A stretch of DNA of 25,524 nt, taken from NCBI GenBank assembly GCA_934385225.1, contig CAKRPQ010000022.1, positions 1 through 25,524 on the forward strand, written 5' to 3'. How positions within the stretch are numbered: position 1 is the first letter of the stretch; each line of letters starts with the position of its first letter. Position numbers and translations under genes: made by a program. This DNA is from an uncultured Eubacteriales bacterium. Its GTDB lineage: Bacteria > Bacillota > Clostridia > Oscillospirales > CAG-272. Shown here one piece after another: positions 8,188 to 14,264 of the stretch. Below the pieces are notes generated by a model. That model was not told the origin of the DNA. It did not search any database and worked only from the letters and a program-made list of their open reading frames with translations.

Positions 8188-9146
8188 GCCCTTGTCAGGT
8201 GGAACGCAAATCCGCCGATCTCGCCTTTCATATAAACAATCTTAATATTTCCGTCGTCGTCATACGCGGCGGTGCTCATATCGAACTCAAAGCCTTTCTT
8301 TTTAAGGCGGTACATCGCGCGCTCGATACTGTGCGTCTTTATTCCGATGTGACCGTGTGTTCCTCTGCCGCCGAAGCGCATTATCTCGAAAAGTCCGCCC
8401 GCAAAGGTTGCTTTTTCATACTTATCGGACTCAAAACCGAATGCGCGGAAGAGCGTATCGGCAACCTCGTCCGTTTCCTCGCTCTTTTCCATATTCATTC
8501 CGACGTGCCAGATACCGTAGCCGAGCATTTTGTCAACAGCCTCTTCGGTGAGTTTTCTGATTCCGTCAAAATCGTGCGCCTTTATCATTTCTGGCTTCAC
8601 CATCCAGCTTCCGCCGCAGGCGAATATCTTCTTAAAGCCGAGATAATCGTTCACGTTTGACAGGTTTATACCGCCCGTCGGCATAAATTTCATACTGCCG
8701 TAGGGTGCGGACATCGCCTTTATCATCGGAAGTCCGCCCGACGCCTCCGCGGGAAAGAATTTTACCGCTTCGAGACCGAGAGAAATAGCCTGTTCGACGC
8801 CGCTCGGATTATTTATTCCGGGGACTATCGGATATCCTTTATCTATGCAATGCTCCACGACGTCGGGATTGAAACCGGGGCTGACAATAAACTTTGCGCC
8901 CGCCTTTATCGCATCGTCGGCCTGTGACGGTGTGAGAACCGTTCCCGCACCGACAATCATTTCGGGATAAGCGTCCGTTATCGCCTTTATCGCGTCCTTT
9001 GCCGCCGCTGTTCTGAACGTGACCTCCGCGCACGGAAGTCCTCCGTCTGTAAGCGCTTTTGCAAGCGGGACGGCGTCGCGCGCGTCGTCAATGCTGACAA
9101 CGGGAACAATGCCTATAAGTGAAAGCTCTTCAAGAATTTTATTCAT
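8184..9146 (-). CDS. KDPG/KHG aldolase (Eda-like) fused to a C-terminal VOC-like domain
   Basis: Residues 1-205 are a class I KDPG/4-hydroxy-2-oxoglutarate aldolase, which cleaves 2-keto-3-deoxy-6-phosphogluconate to pyruvate and glyceraldehyde 3-phosphate. Landmarks are 'EVTFRT' (Glu41, Arg45), 'VGAGTVLTPSQADDA' (65-79), 'FIVSPGFNPDVV', 'AVKFFPAE' with Schiff-base Lys129, and 'MPTGGI' (155-160). Residues ~210-320 form a second domain, beginning 'GIWHVGMNME' and continuing 'GHIGIKTHSIERAMYRLKKKGFEF', which looks like a glyoxalase/VOC fold with two half-modules. Family Eda is about 210 residues, so this is a fusion; similar fusions occur in Clostridia. GAAAGAGG precedes the ATG. A consensus promoter lies at 9184-9212, making this the first gene of the leftward operon. 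The role of the VOC domain is unknown. Confidence 0.9.
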   Translation of the reverse strand: MNKILEELSLIGIVPVVSIDDARDAVPLAKALTDGGLPCAEVTFRTAAAKDAIKAITDAYPEMIVGAGTVLTPSQADDAIKAGAKFIVSPGFNPDVVEHCIDKGYPIVPGINNPSGVEQAISLGLEAVKFFPAEASGGLPMIKAMSAPYGSMKFMPTGGINLSNVNDYLGFKKIFACGGSWMVKPEMIKAHDFDGIRKLTEEAVDKMLGYGIWHVGMNMEKSEETDEVADTLFRAFGFESDKYEKATFAGGLFEIMRFGGRGTHGHIGIKTHSIERAMYRLKKKGFEFDMSTAAYDDDGNIKIVYMKGEIGGFAFHLTRA

Positions 9147-9183
9147 TTTGAAACAACCTCTTTCGTTTTATTTTTCAGAATAT

Positions 9184-9212
9184 ATTATAAACCGATTCGG
9201 GCGTTTTGTCAA
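9184..9212 (-). promoter_or_regulatory. Consensus sigma-A promoter for the aldolase operon
   Basis: Reading leftward, TTGACA (9212-9207) and TATAAT (9189-9184) are separated by exactly 17 bases, a perfect match to the vegetative consensus. Transcription would start near 9177, giving a leader of about 30 nt before the aldolase ATG at 9146. Such a strong promoter suggests control by a repressor. Confidence 0.85.
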
Positions 9213-9225
9213 TGCGTTTAAGGTA

Positions 9226-9317
9226 CGGATATATTGTATATGCGGATATTTTAGCACGGCTGAGAAGCTCCGTCAAGGTGTTTTTCTACGAATAATATTC
9301 GACTTTTCGGACGAAAA
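9226..9317. promoter_or_regulatory. Candidate operator cluster in the divergent control region
   Basis: The space between the two divergent promoters contains a pair of CGGATAT direct repeats (9226-9232 and 9243-9249, 17 bases apart), an inverted repeat CGAAT-AAT-ATTCG (9289-9301) and a perfect 14-base palindrome TTTTCG-GA-CGAAAA (9304-9317). They lie upstream of both -35 boxes, where activators or looping repressors could act. No regulator gene is encoded nearby, so the binding protein is unknown. Confidence 0.4.
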
Positions 9318-9362
9318 AATCGGCAGATAGCAATATTTGTCTATATAAAACCTATTTATGTC

Positions 9363-9391
9363 TTGCAAACAGGCTAATTTTGTCTTATAAT
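9363..9391 (+). promoter_or_regulatory. Sigma-A promoter for the Gfo/Idh/MocA gene
   Basis: TTGCAA (9363-9368) and TATAAT (9386-9391) are 17 bases apart. Transcription would start near 9398, leaving a leader of about 48 nt. That leader contains a small inverted repeat TCCGT-N7-ACGGA (9411-9427) just before the GGAGG ribosome binding site, which could be an operator or a translational element. A second TATAAT at 9401-9406 has only a weak -35. Confidence 0.75.
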
Positions 9392-9445
9392 TATTATACA
9401 TATAATGGTATCCGTATATTAAACGGAGATTCGGAGGTTTTCACT

Positions 9446-10498
9446 ATGAAAAAAAATGTTGCGATTATAGGTTACGGCGGCCAGGGCGGCTGGCACGCCT
9501 CGCACGCACTCAAAAGCGACGTCGTTTCGCTCGCGGGTATTTTCGATATAAAAGAATCAAGACAGGAAGCCGCAAGACAGGCGGGAATAAAGGCTTACGA
9601 CTCGTTCGAAGCCGTTCTTGCCGACAAGAATGTCGATATCGTCGTATGCGCTACGCCGAACGACGTACACAAGGAGATTGTAATAAAGGCCCTCGAAGCG
9701 GGCAAGAATGTCGTCTGCGAAAAGCCCGTTGCGCTTTCCGTTTCGGACTTCGACGATATGTGCGAAGCCGCAAAGAAGGCGGGCAAGCTCTTCACCGTTC
9801 ACCAGAACAGACGCTGGGACGTTGACTATCTTGCAATAAAGTCCCTCATCGAAAGCGGCGAGATAGGCGAAACGATAAACATTGAGTCGCGCGTTCACGG
9901 TTCGCGCGGTATTCCGTCCGATTGGCGCTGCCACAAGCCATACGGCGGCGGAATGATCCTTGACTGGGGCGTTCACCTTATCGACCAGATGCTCCTCCTT
10001 ATCCCCGAAAAGATAGAGAAAGTCTACTGCGAGACAACGCACATCACAACGGACGAGGTTGACGACGGTATGCACCTTATGCTCACCTTTGAGTCGGGCA
10101 AGCGCGCAACAGTCGAAGTCGGAACATACAACTTCATCTATATGCCGAGATTCTATATGCAGTGCAAAAAAGGTTCCGCGATGATAGAGGACTGGCAGAA
10201 GAAGTGTAGGGTGGCGAAGCTCAAAGCATGGAACGAAAAGGAAGTCGTTCCCGTTCAGACTGCGGCAGGCATCACAAAGACGATGGCGCCGAGAGACGAA
10301 ATCACGCTTGATACATATGAAATCGAACGTCCCGTATCCGACGTTCACGATTTCTACCGCAACCTTGTAAAAGCCGTTGACGGAAAAGAAGAGCAGATCG
10401 TCAAGCTCTGTCAGGTAAGACGCGTACTCATGGTAATGGAGGCTTGCTTCAAATCCGCAGAGACGGGCGAGACCGTTAAATTTGACGGCGGTATCTGA
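9446..10498 (+). CDS. Gfo/Idh/MocA-family NAD(P)-dependent oxidoreductase
   Basis: This 350-residue sugar or cyclitol dehydrogenase has an N-terminal Rossmann domain with dinucleotide motif 'IIGYGGQGGWH' (7-17), 'VVCATPNDVHKEIVIKALEAGK' spanning 66-87, and the hallmark 'CEKPVALS' (91-98, Lys93). The C-terminal substrate domain contains 'HQNRRWDVDYLA' (119-130) and 'YGGGMILDWGVHLIDQ' (166-181), where Asp173 and His177 are the conserved substrate-site pair. The ATG at 9446 was chosen over an upstream in-frame ATG at 9380 because GGAGG (9433-9437) lies just ahead of it and the fold begins there; the 9380 start would fall inside the promoter. It is divergent from the aldolase operon and probably co-regulated. 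The substrate cannot be read from sequence; a sugar or uronic acid derivative is likely. Confidence 0.9.
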   Translation: MKKNVAIIGYGGQGGWHASHALKSDVVSLAGIFDIKESRQEAARQAGIKAYDSFEAVLADKNVDIVVCATPNDVHKEIVIKALEAGKNVVCEKPVALSVSDFDDMCEAAKKAGKLFTVHQNRRWDVDYLAIKSLIESGEIGETINIESRVHGSRGIPSDWRCHKPYGGGMILDWGVHLIDQMLLLIPEKIEKVYCETTHITTDEVDDGMHLMLTFESGKRATVEVGTYNFIYMPRFYMQCKKGSAMIEDWQKKCRVAKLKAWNEKEVVPVQTAAGITKTMAPRDEITLDTYEIERPVSDVHDFYRNLVKAVDGKEEQIVKLCQVRRVLMVMEACFKSAETGETVKFDGGI

Positions 10499-10526
10499 TT
10501 TTTTACCGAGTGAAATAATAAAATAT

Positions 10527-10564
10527 GAGCGCAGACTTTCGTCTGCGCTCGTGTTTTATTTTTC
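10527..10564. terminator. Bidirectional terminator between the oxidoreductase and the PnuC-like gene
   Basis: A perfect 10-bp stem GAGCGCAGAC / GTCTGCGCTC with loop TTTC is followed rightward by GTGTTTTATTTTT. Leftward it is followed by an A/T-rich run with several T's. The convergent pnuC-like gene stops at 10556, so its stop codon lies in the T-tract. Confidence 0.88.
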
Positions 10565-11803
10565 TGTCATTATGTTATTGAGTTTATACTGTTTCTTTTC
10601 CTTTATGTATTTCGTCCACTTGATATAGCCGTAAGTAGTGTTTGTGAGGTATCCGAGTTTGAGAACGAGAAGAATATACTGACCCGAAATTATATTTATA
10701 ACAGCCTCGATAACGGCGCTTATATACCACGCTATCCACTGCTCGCGAAGCCTGAACAGAATGAATAGTCCGTTCGCGACTCCGACCGCGGAAACACAGG
10801 CGTCAAGGTAGCAGACTATGACTTCAAGCGTTCTGTTTCCGCCGAAAAGCTCCGAGCCGAGATCCATAAGCGTGAGCGCGTAGCCGACGCCGAGCGTCCA
10901 GACAACTATACCCGCGACAATGAGTATCTCCTGCCAGCCCGTAAGCGTGCGAACCTCCGTAAGCTCGTCGTCTGCTCTGTCGGGGTGCTTATGCCAGTTT
11001 ATGAAGCTGATTATGTCGCACGGCAGCCAGAAGAAGAGCGTCGTCGCCATCGTCGCAAAGCGGTAAGAAAGGACGATGCATATAGCGATCTCGACAAGTT
11101 CTACGAAAACCGAAACGATGAAATTCCACTTGCTCTGCTTAGAGATAAGAAGCTCACAGAGGATATTGAGGAACGTATCGGCAAGATACAGTATCATTAT
11201 CCAGATTCCGCTGACGCCGCGTGTTCCCTCCTCCGGCATAAGTATCGCGAACGTCGCCGCGAGAACCATTATGCTCATGAACCATATCTTCTCGTATGTA
11301 GTGAAATGCTTATGCCAGAACGTAACAACGGCAAGGCTGACCGCAAGAAGTCCTATCGCGACGGCACTTTGAAAGAGCGCGTTGCTTTTATCCGCGCGCA
11401 TATTGTGAAGCGCGTTTTTAAGCTCCGTCTCGTCCGCACCCTCGCGTACCGTTACAATATCGCCCGCTTCTGTTTTATAGATGATTCCGTTTATCGTATC
11501 ACCTTTGGGAAGCTCCTCCCATTCTTCGTATGTATAGCGGACCGTCGCGCTGTACTTTCCGTCCTCCGAAACATACTCCACGTCGCAGACGGTGCTGTCG
11601 TCGTCATATCCCTCGTCCTCAGCACTCATAGCACGGACGAGTGTGACCTCGCCCTCTTTTGTAAATTCGCCGCTTCCGCTGAACACCGAATACGCGCCGA
11701 ATGACGCGAGCGCCGCGCAGACGAGCGCACAGACAACTACGAGCGCGACTCCTGCACGAAAAAGCAATTTTCCTGAATTTTTCTTTTCTTTTTCCATTTT
11801 CAT
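10556..11803 (-). CDS. PnuC-like (nicotinamide mononucleotide) transporter with extra N-terminal ectodomain module
   Basis: This 415-residue membrane protein is much longer than PnuC (~200-240). Residues ~170-400 carry PnuC-family features: 'FWLPCDIISFINWHKHPD' (258-275), 'CYLDACVSAVGVANGL' (331-346), 'REQWIAWYISAVIEAVINI' (353-371) and 'YLTNTTYGYIKWTKY' (385-399), with about seven hydrophobic segments. Ahead of it are a membrane segment (~14-36), a roughly 100-residue polar, acidic, beta-looking ectodomain (~37-140) and a second membrane segment (~143-162). That TM-domain-TM layout resembles DUF3592-like modules, which is a shape comparison only. The ATG at 11803 overlaps the AbrB-like gene's stop as ATGA. 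PnuC proteins import NMN, nicotinamide riboside or related vitamins, so transport of a vitamin is likely, but the substrate is uncertain. Confidence 0.72.
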   Translation of the reverse strand: MKMEKEKKNSGKLLFRAGVALVVVCALVCAALASFGAYSVFSGSGEFTKEGEVTLVRAMSAEDEGYDDDSTVCDVEYVSEDGKYSATVRYTYEEWEELPKGDTINGIIYKTEAGDIVTVREGADETELKNALHNMRADKSNALFQSAVAIGLLAVSLAVVTFWHKHFTTYEKIWFMSIMVLAATFAILMPEEGTRGVSGIWIMILYLADTFLNILCELLISKQSKWNFIVSVFVELVEIAICIVLSYRFATMATTLFFWLPCDIISFINWHKHPDRADDELTEVRTLTGWQEILIVAGIVVWTLGVGYALTLMDLGSELFGGNRTLEVIVCYLDACVSAVGVANGLFILFRLREQWIAWYISAVIEAVINIISGQYILLVLKLGYLTNTTYGYIKWTKYIKEKKQYKLNNIMTEK

Positions 11804-12048
11804 TTTTCCCTGTCTTCCATTTCGTCAAATATTTTTTTCGCCGCGTCGGTTATGACGTCGGGTTTCGTCACGATTATTCCCGTCGCGTCGTCTCCGAGGA
11901 TAAGCAGTGTGTCGCCGCTCTCTATTCCGAAGAGCTTTCTTGCCTCTTTCGGAATGACGATCTGCCCTTTTTCGCCGACCTTTACCGTCCCGAAAATGTG
12001 TTTGCCTTTCGGCATACCGAGAATGTGTTTACCTTTTCCCGTTCCCAT
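11800..12048 (-). CDS. AbrB/MazE/SpoVT-type transcription regulator
   Basis: This 82-residue protein contains one swapped-hairpin AbrB domain, 'GTVKVGEKGQIVIPKEARK' followed by 'LFGIESGDTLLILGD', at about residues 20-56. The segment before it is unusual: a tandem near-repeat 'KGKHILG' (5-11) and 'KGKHIFG' (14-20), basic and probably DNA-contacting. The start at 12048 is fixed by GGAGG at 12055-12059; the in-frame Met12 has no ribosome binding site. It is the first gene of a two-gene unit with the PnuC-like transporter, from a strong promoter whose start region is covered by palindromic half-sites, so autoregulation and control of the transporter are likely. No toxin-like partner is adjacent, which argues against a toxin-antitoxin role. 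Confidence 0.85.
   Translation of the reverse strand: MGTGKGKHILGMPKGKHIFGTVKVGEKGQIVIPKEARKLFGIESGDTLLILGDDATGIIVTKPDVITDAAKKIFDEMEDREK
11990..12036. repeat. 27-bp-period tandem duplication at the 5' end of the AbrB-like gene
   Basis: CCGAAAATGTGTTTGCCTTT (11990-12009) recurs as CCGAGAATGTGTTTACCTTT (12017-12036), 18 of 20 bases identical, offset 27 bases (nine codons). It encodes the repeated KGKHI(L/F)G segment. Confidence 0.85.
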
Positions 12049-12063
12049 GACGCACCTCCGAAA

Positions 12064-12090
12064 ATTCCTACTTTTCCTACAAGTAGGAAT
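12064..12090. promoter_or_regulatory. Three-half-site palindromic operator of the AbrB-pnuC unit
   Basis: A perfect 10-bp inverted repeat, ATTCCTACTT (12064-12073) and AAGTAGGAAT (12081-12090), encloses TTCCTAC (12074-12080). This gives three copies of the TTCCTAC half-site; the inner two form the 16-base palindrome TTCCTAC-AA-GTAGGAA (12074-12089). It starts right at the -10 box of the leftward promoter and covers the expected transcription start and the leader up to the ribosome binding site. This is the position of a repressor operator. The AbrB-like product is the obvious candidate binder. Confidence 0.7.
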
Positions 12091-12119
12091 ATTTTAGCAC
12101 AAAAAAAACCGTCTGTCAA
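12091..12119 (-). promoter_or_regulatory. Sigma-A promoter for the AbrB-pnuC unit
   Basis: Reading leftward, TTGACA (12119-12114) and TAAAAT (12096-12091) are 17 bases apart. The -35 box is part of one arm of the pgsA terminator, and the T-run of that terminator is the promoter spacer. The expected start is near 12084, inside the operator. Confidence 0.8.
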
Positions 12120-12142
12120 GACAAATTTCGTTTTGACAGACG
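12101..12142 (-). terminator. Terminator of the pgsA-like gene, overlapping the next promoter
   Basis: Arms CGTCTGTCAA (12110-12119) and TTGACAGACG (12133-12142) pair perfectly, and the stem extends to about 13 bp with one G-T pair around the loop AAATTTC. On the leftward transcript it is followed by GG and eight T's (12108-12101). It lies 16 bases after the pgsA-like stop. Confidence 0.88.
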
Positions 12143-12158
12143 ATTTTTCGGAATTATT

Positions 12159-12719
12159 TTATTTTTCTTTCTTCTTTGTGATAAGGATATGCGAGTAGCG
12201 CGCGATGTACATAACGAACGAGAGTATCATTACTCCTATACAGCAGAGGATAAGCAGATCCGCCGCGCTCTTATTCATCGGCACGGTCAAAAGAAGAATT
12301 ATCGCGACGTAAAAAATTATCGTTGCTAGCTTCCCGTACCAGCGCGAGCCTTCGACAACGTCCGTCGCCTTGACAACGGCAAATCCGAGCAGGCTGACGG
12401 CAAGCTCCTTTACAACGAGCAGTCCGACAAGCACGAACATAAGCGGAAATCGCGTTCCGAGGCACGCGACGACGGTAATCTGCGTGAGCTTATCCGCGAT
12501 GGGGTCCACGATCTTGCCGAAATCCGTTATCATATGGAAATGTCTCGCTATATACCCGTCGGCGCAGTCGGTCAGTCCCGACAGCGCAATAAGAAGCGCC
12601 GAAACATAGTATTTTTGAAGTCCGCAGTAAGTCCAGACGATAAACGGAATGAAAATAATGCGGATATAGGTCAGTATATTCGGAATTGTCCAGATCTCGC
12701 CTCTAAAACGTTTAAACAT
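12159..12719 (-). CDS. pgsA: CDP-alcohol phosphatidyltransferase, probable phosphatidylglycerophosphate synthase
   Basis: This 186-residue integral membrane enzyme has the complete CDP-alcohol phosphotransferase signature D-xx-DG-xx-AR-x8-G-xxx-D-xxx-D, seen as 'TDCADGYIARHF' through 'GKIVDPIADK' (about residues 49-79). The N-terminal 'IPNILTYIRIIFIPF' (12-26) and the 'DPIADK' wording favour PgsA, which makes phosphatidylglycerophosphate from CDP-diacylglycerol and glycerol 3-phosphate. About five membrane segments are visible and the length is usual for PgsA. AGGAG lies just before the ATG. The gene is 14 bases downstream of the zinc-ribbon protein and probably co-transcribed with it. Another head-group acceptor cannot be excluded. 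Confidence 0.82.
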   Translation of the reverse strand: MFKRFRGEIWTIPNILTYIRIIFIPFIVWTYCGLQKYYVSALLIALSGLTDCADGYIARHFHMITDFGKIVDPIADKLTQITVVACLGTRFPLMFVLVGLLVVKELAVSLLGFAVVKATDVVEGSRWYGKLATIIFYVAIILLLTVPMNKSAADLLILCCIGVMILSFVMYIARYSHILITKKKEK

Positions 12720-12733
12720 ATACGTCTCCTGTT

Positions 12734-13144
12734 TTATCTCTTTAACTTTATCTCAAAGAATTGCGAACATTTGGGGCATTTTACGCGGTGCGTGCCTTTC
12801 TCTGCTCTCGGCAGTCTGAGTACCGCACGGCAATGCGGGCATTTTTTATAGATGTGCGTTTTTCTGTCTCTTATAATATTGCGGCGGAGAACGAAAATAT
12901 TCTTTATCGGGTTTCTGATTTTAAGATACACGTTGTTCTCGGCGCGTCTGCGCGCAATATTCCGCGAAAATGATCTGAAAATAATAACTGAAAGAAGCAC
13001 CGCCATAATTATCGGCATAATATAGCTTCTTATAAACAGACCGAGGACAAAAACAATGTAAAAAACGACGGTGAGAAAAACTTCGAGTTCGTCTTTCCCG
13101 TATCTGCCGTACATAAATCGGATAATTCTGTCTCTGAAATTCAA
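12734..13144 (-). CDS. Small membrane protein with C-terminal zinc ribbon
   Basis: This 136-residue protein has two hydrophobic segments (~21-38 and ~41-57), a basic linker and a C-terminal CxxC...CxxC zinc ribbon: C102-P-H-C105 and C123-P-K-C126. I do not recognise a named family; proteins of this plan are widespread and uncharacterised in Clostridia. GGAGGGCAGG precedes the ATG. A weak promoter-like TAGAAT (13184-13179) with TTTGGA 16 bases upstream lies in the 91-bp gap after the histidine kinase gene. The tight link to pgsA suggests an envelope role, which is inference. Confidence 0.75.
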   Translation of the reverse strand: MNFRDRIIRFMYGRYGKDELEVFLTVVFYIVFVLGLFIRSYIMPIIMAVLLSVIIFRSFSRNIARRRAENNVYLKIRNPIKNIFVLRRNIIRDRKTHIYKKCPHCRAVLRLPRAEKGTHRVKCPKCSQFFEIKLKR

Positions 13145-13235
13145 GACCTGCCCTCCAAGCGTTCATTCAAACACGGCTATTCTACACCTAAATTGTAAAC
13201 TCCAAATTAACAAAGTCTTATTTTTGTCGAAAAAA

Positions 13236-14264
13236 TCACACGGGCAGAAAGACCGTAAAAGCAGAGCCTGCGCCGACCTCGCTGTCAACGACGATACGTC
13301 CGTCGCAAAGCTCTGCTATGCGGCGCACAAGCGAAAGACCGAGTCCGTTTCCGCTGCCCGCGTGCGACTTATCGCCCTGGTAGAATTTATCGAAAATATG
13401 TTCCATAACGTCGTGCGTCATTCCGACGCCCGTATCCGATATACGGACGGATATTTCGTTTTCCTTTTTAAGCGCGCGCACGGAAATCTTTCCGCCGTCG
13501 GGCGTAAATTTGACTGCATTCGCAAGCAGATTTATCCAGACGTGCGACATAAGCTCCTCGTTTCCGACGTAGATTATTTCTTCGAGGTCTATATCAAGCT
13601 CTATATTCTTCCTCTCCCAATCCTTTTCAAAAAGGAGAACGCTTCTGCGGAGTTGCTCGTCAAGCGAATACGCCTTTCTTTCGCCGACGACCTGCTGGTG
13701 TTCGAGTTTTGTAAGCAGAAGCACATTCGACGACATCGTTGCAAGGCGCTCGCATTCCGAAACGATGATCTCCGTGTACTGCTTTCTCTGCTCCTCCGAG
13801 ATGTTTTCGTTTTCAAGCTGTTTTGCAAAGCCGCGTATCGACACGATCGGCGTTTTGAACTCGTGCGAAAAGTTGTTTATGAAATCGGAACGGAACATCT
13901 CCGTGCCTTCAAGCTCCTTTGTCATAATATTGAAATTTTTAAGGAGCGTCGAAAGCTCCCCGAAACGGTTCTGCTCGTCCACGCGCACCGAGAAATCGCC
14001 TTTTGCGATGCTCTGCGTCGCCTTTACGAGGCTGTCGAGAGGCTTGATAAAAAGTCTGACGGTGAGTGCGGCGAACACGGCGCCGAGAACGGAACTGACC
14101 GCGATTATGACGATCGGCATCCAGACCGTAAGTCGGAAGGTCGTCGAAATAAGTCCGAGGCGCATAAGTGCAAGGAACGCAAGTCCCGTAAGTATCCCCG
14201 AACTTATCATAACGATAAGGACTATCAGTGTGACCTTGCTTCTGATCGTAACACCGTGCTTCAT
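13236..14264 (-). CDS. Sensor histidine kinase with short extracytoplasmic loop
   Basis: This 342-residue membrane kinase has TM1 at ~11-35, an outside loop of only about ten residues and TM2 at ~46-70. HAMP covers ~70-120, and the HisKA motif 'NNFSHEFKTPIVSIRG' has phospho-acceptor His134. The HATPase domain has N-box 'VWINLLANAVKFTPDGG' (Asn249), G1 'ISDTGVGM' (Asp277) and G2 'GSGNGLGLSLV'. The tiny loop argues against direct ligand binding outside and fits sensing within the membrane or through a partner such as the co-directional ABC permease. Its ATG overlaps the response regulator stop as ATGA (14264-14261), so the pair is translationally coupled. The cognate partner is therefore clear; the signal is not. 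Confidence 0.93.
   Translation of the reverse strand: MKHGVTIRSKVTLIVLIVMISSGILTGLAFLALMRLGLISTTFRLTVWMPIVIIAVSSVLGAVFAALTVRLFIKPLDSLVKATQSIAKGDFSVRVDEQNRFGELSTLLKNFNIMTKELEGTEMFRSDFINNFSHEFKTPIVSIRGFAKQLENENISEEQRKQYTEIIVSECERLATMSSNVLLLTKLEHQQVVGERKAYSLDEQLRRSVLLFEKDWERKNIELDIDLEEIIYVGNEELMSHVWINLLANAVKFTPDGGKISVRALKKENEISVRISDTGVGMTHDVMEHIFDKFYQGDKSHAGSGNGLGLSLVRRIAELCDGRIVVDSEVGAGSAFTVFLPV

Noticed and set aside
9380..9445. Upstream in-frame ATG for the Gfo/Idh/MocA gene
   Set aside because: It lies within the promoter -10 region and has no ribosome binding site. The GGAGG and Rossmann fold start support 9446.
11800..12048. AbrB-like gene as a toxin-antitoxin antitoxin
   Set aside because: The overlapping downstream gene is a 415-residue polytopic transporter, not a small toxin, so a transcription regulator of the transporter is more likely.
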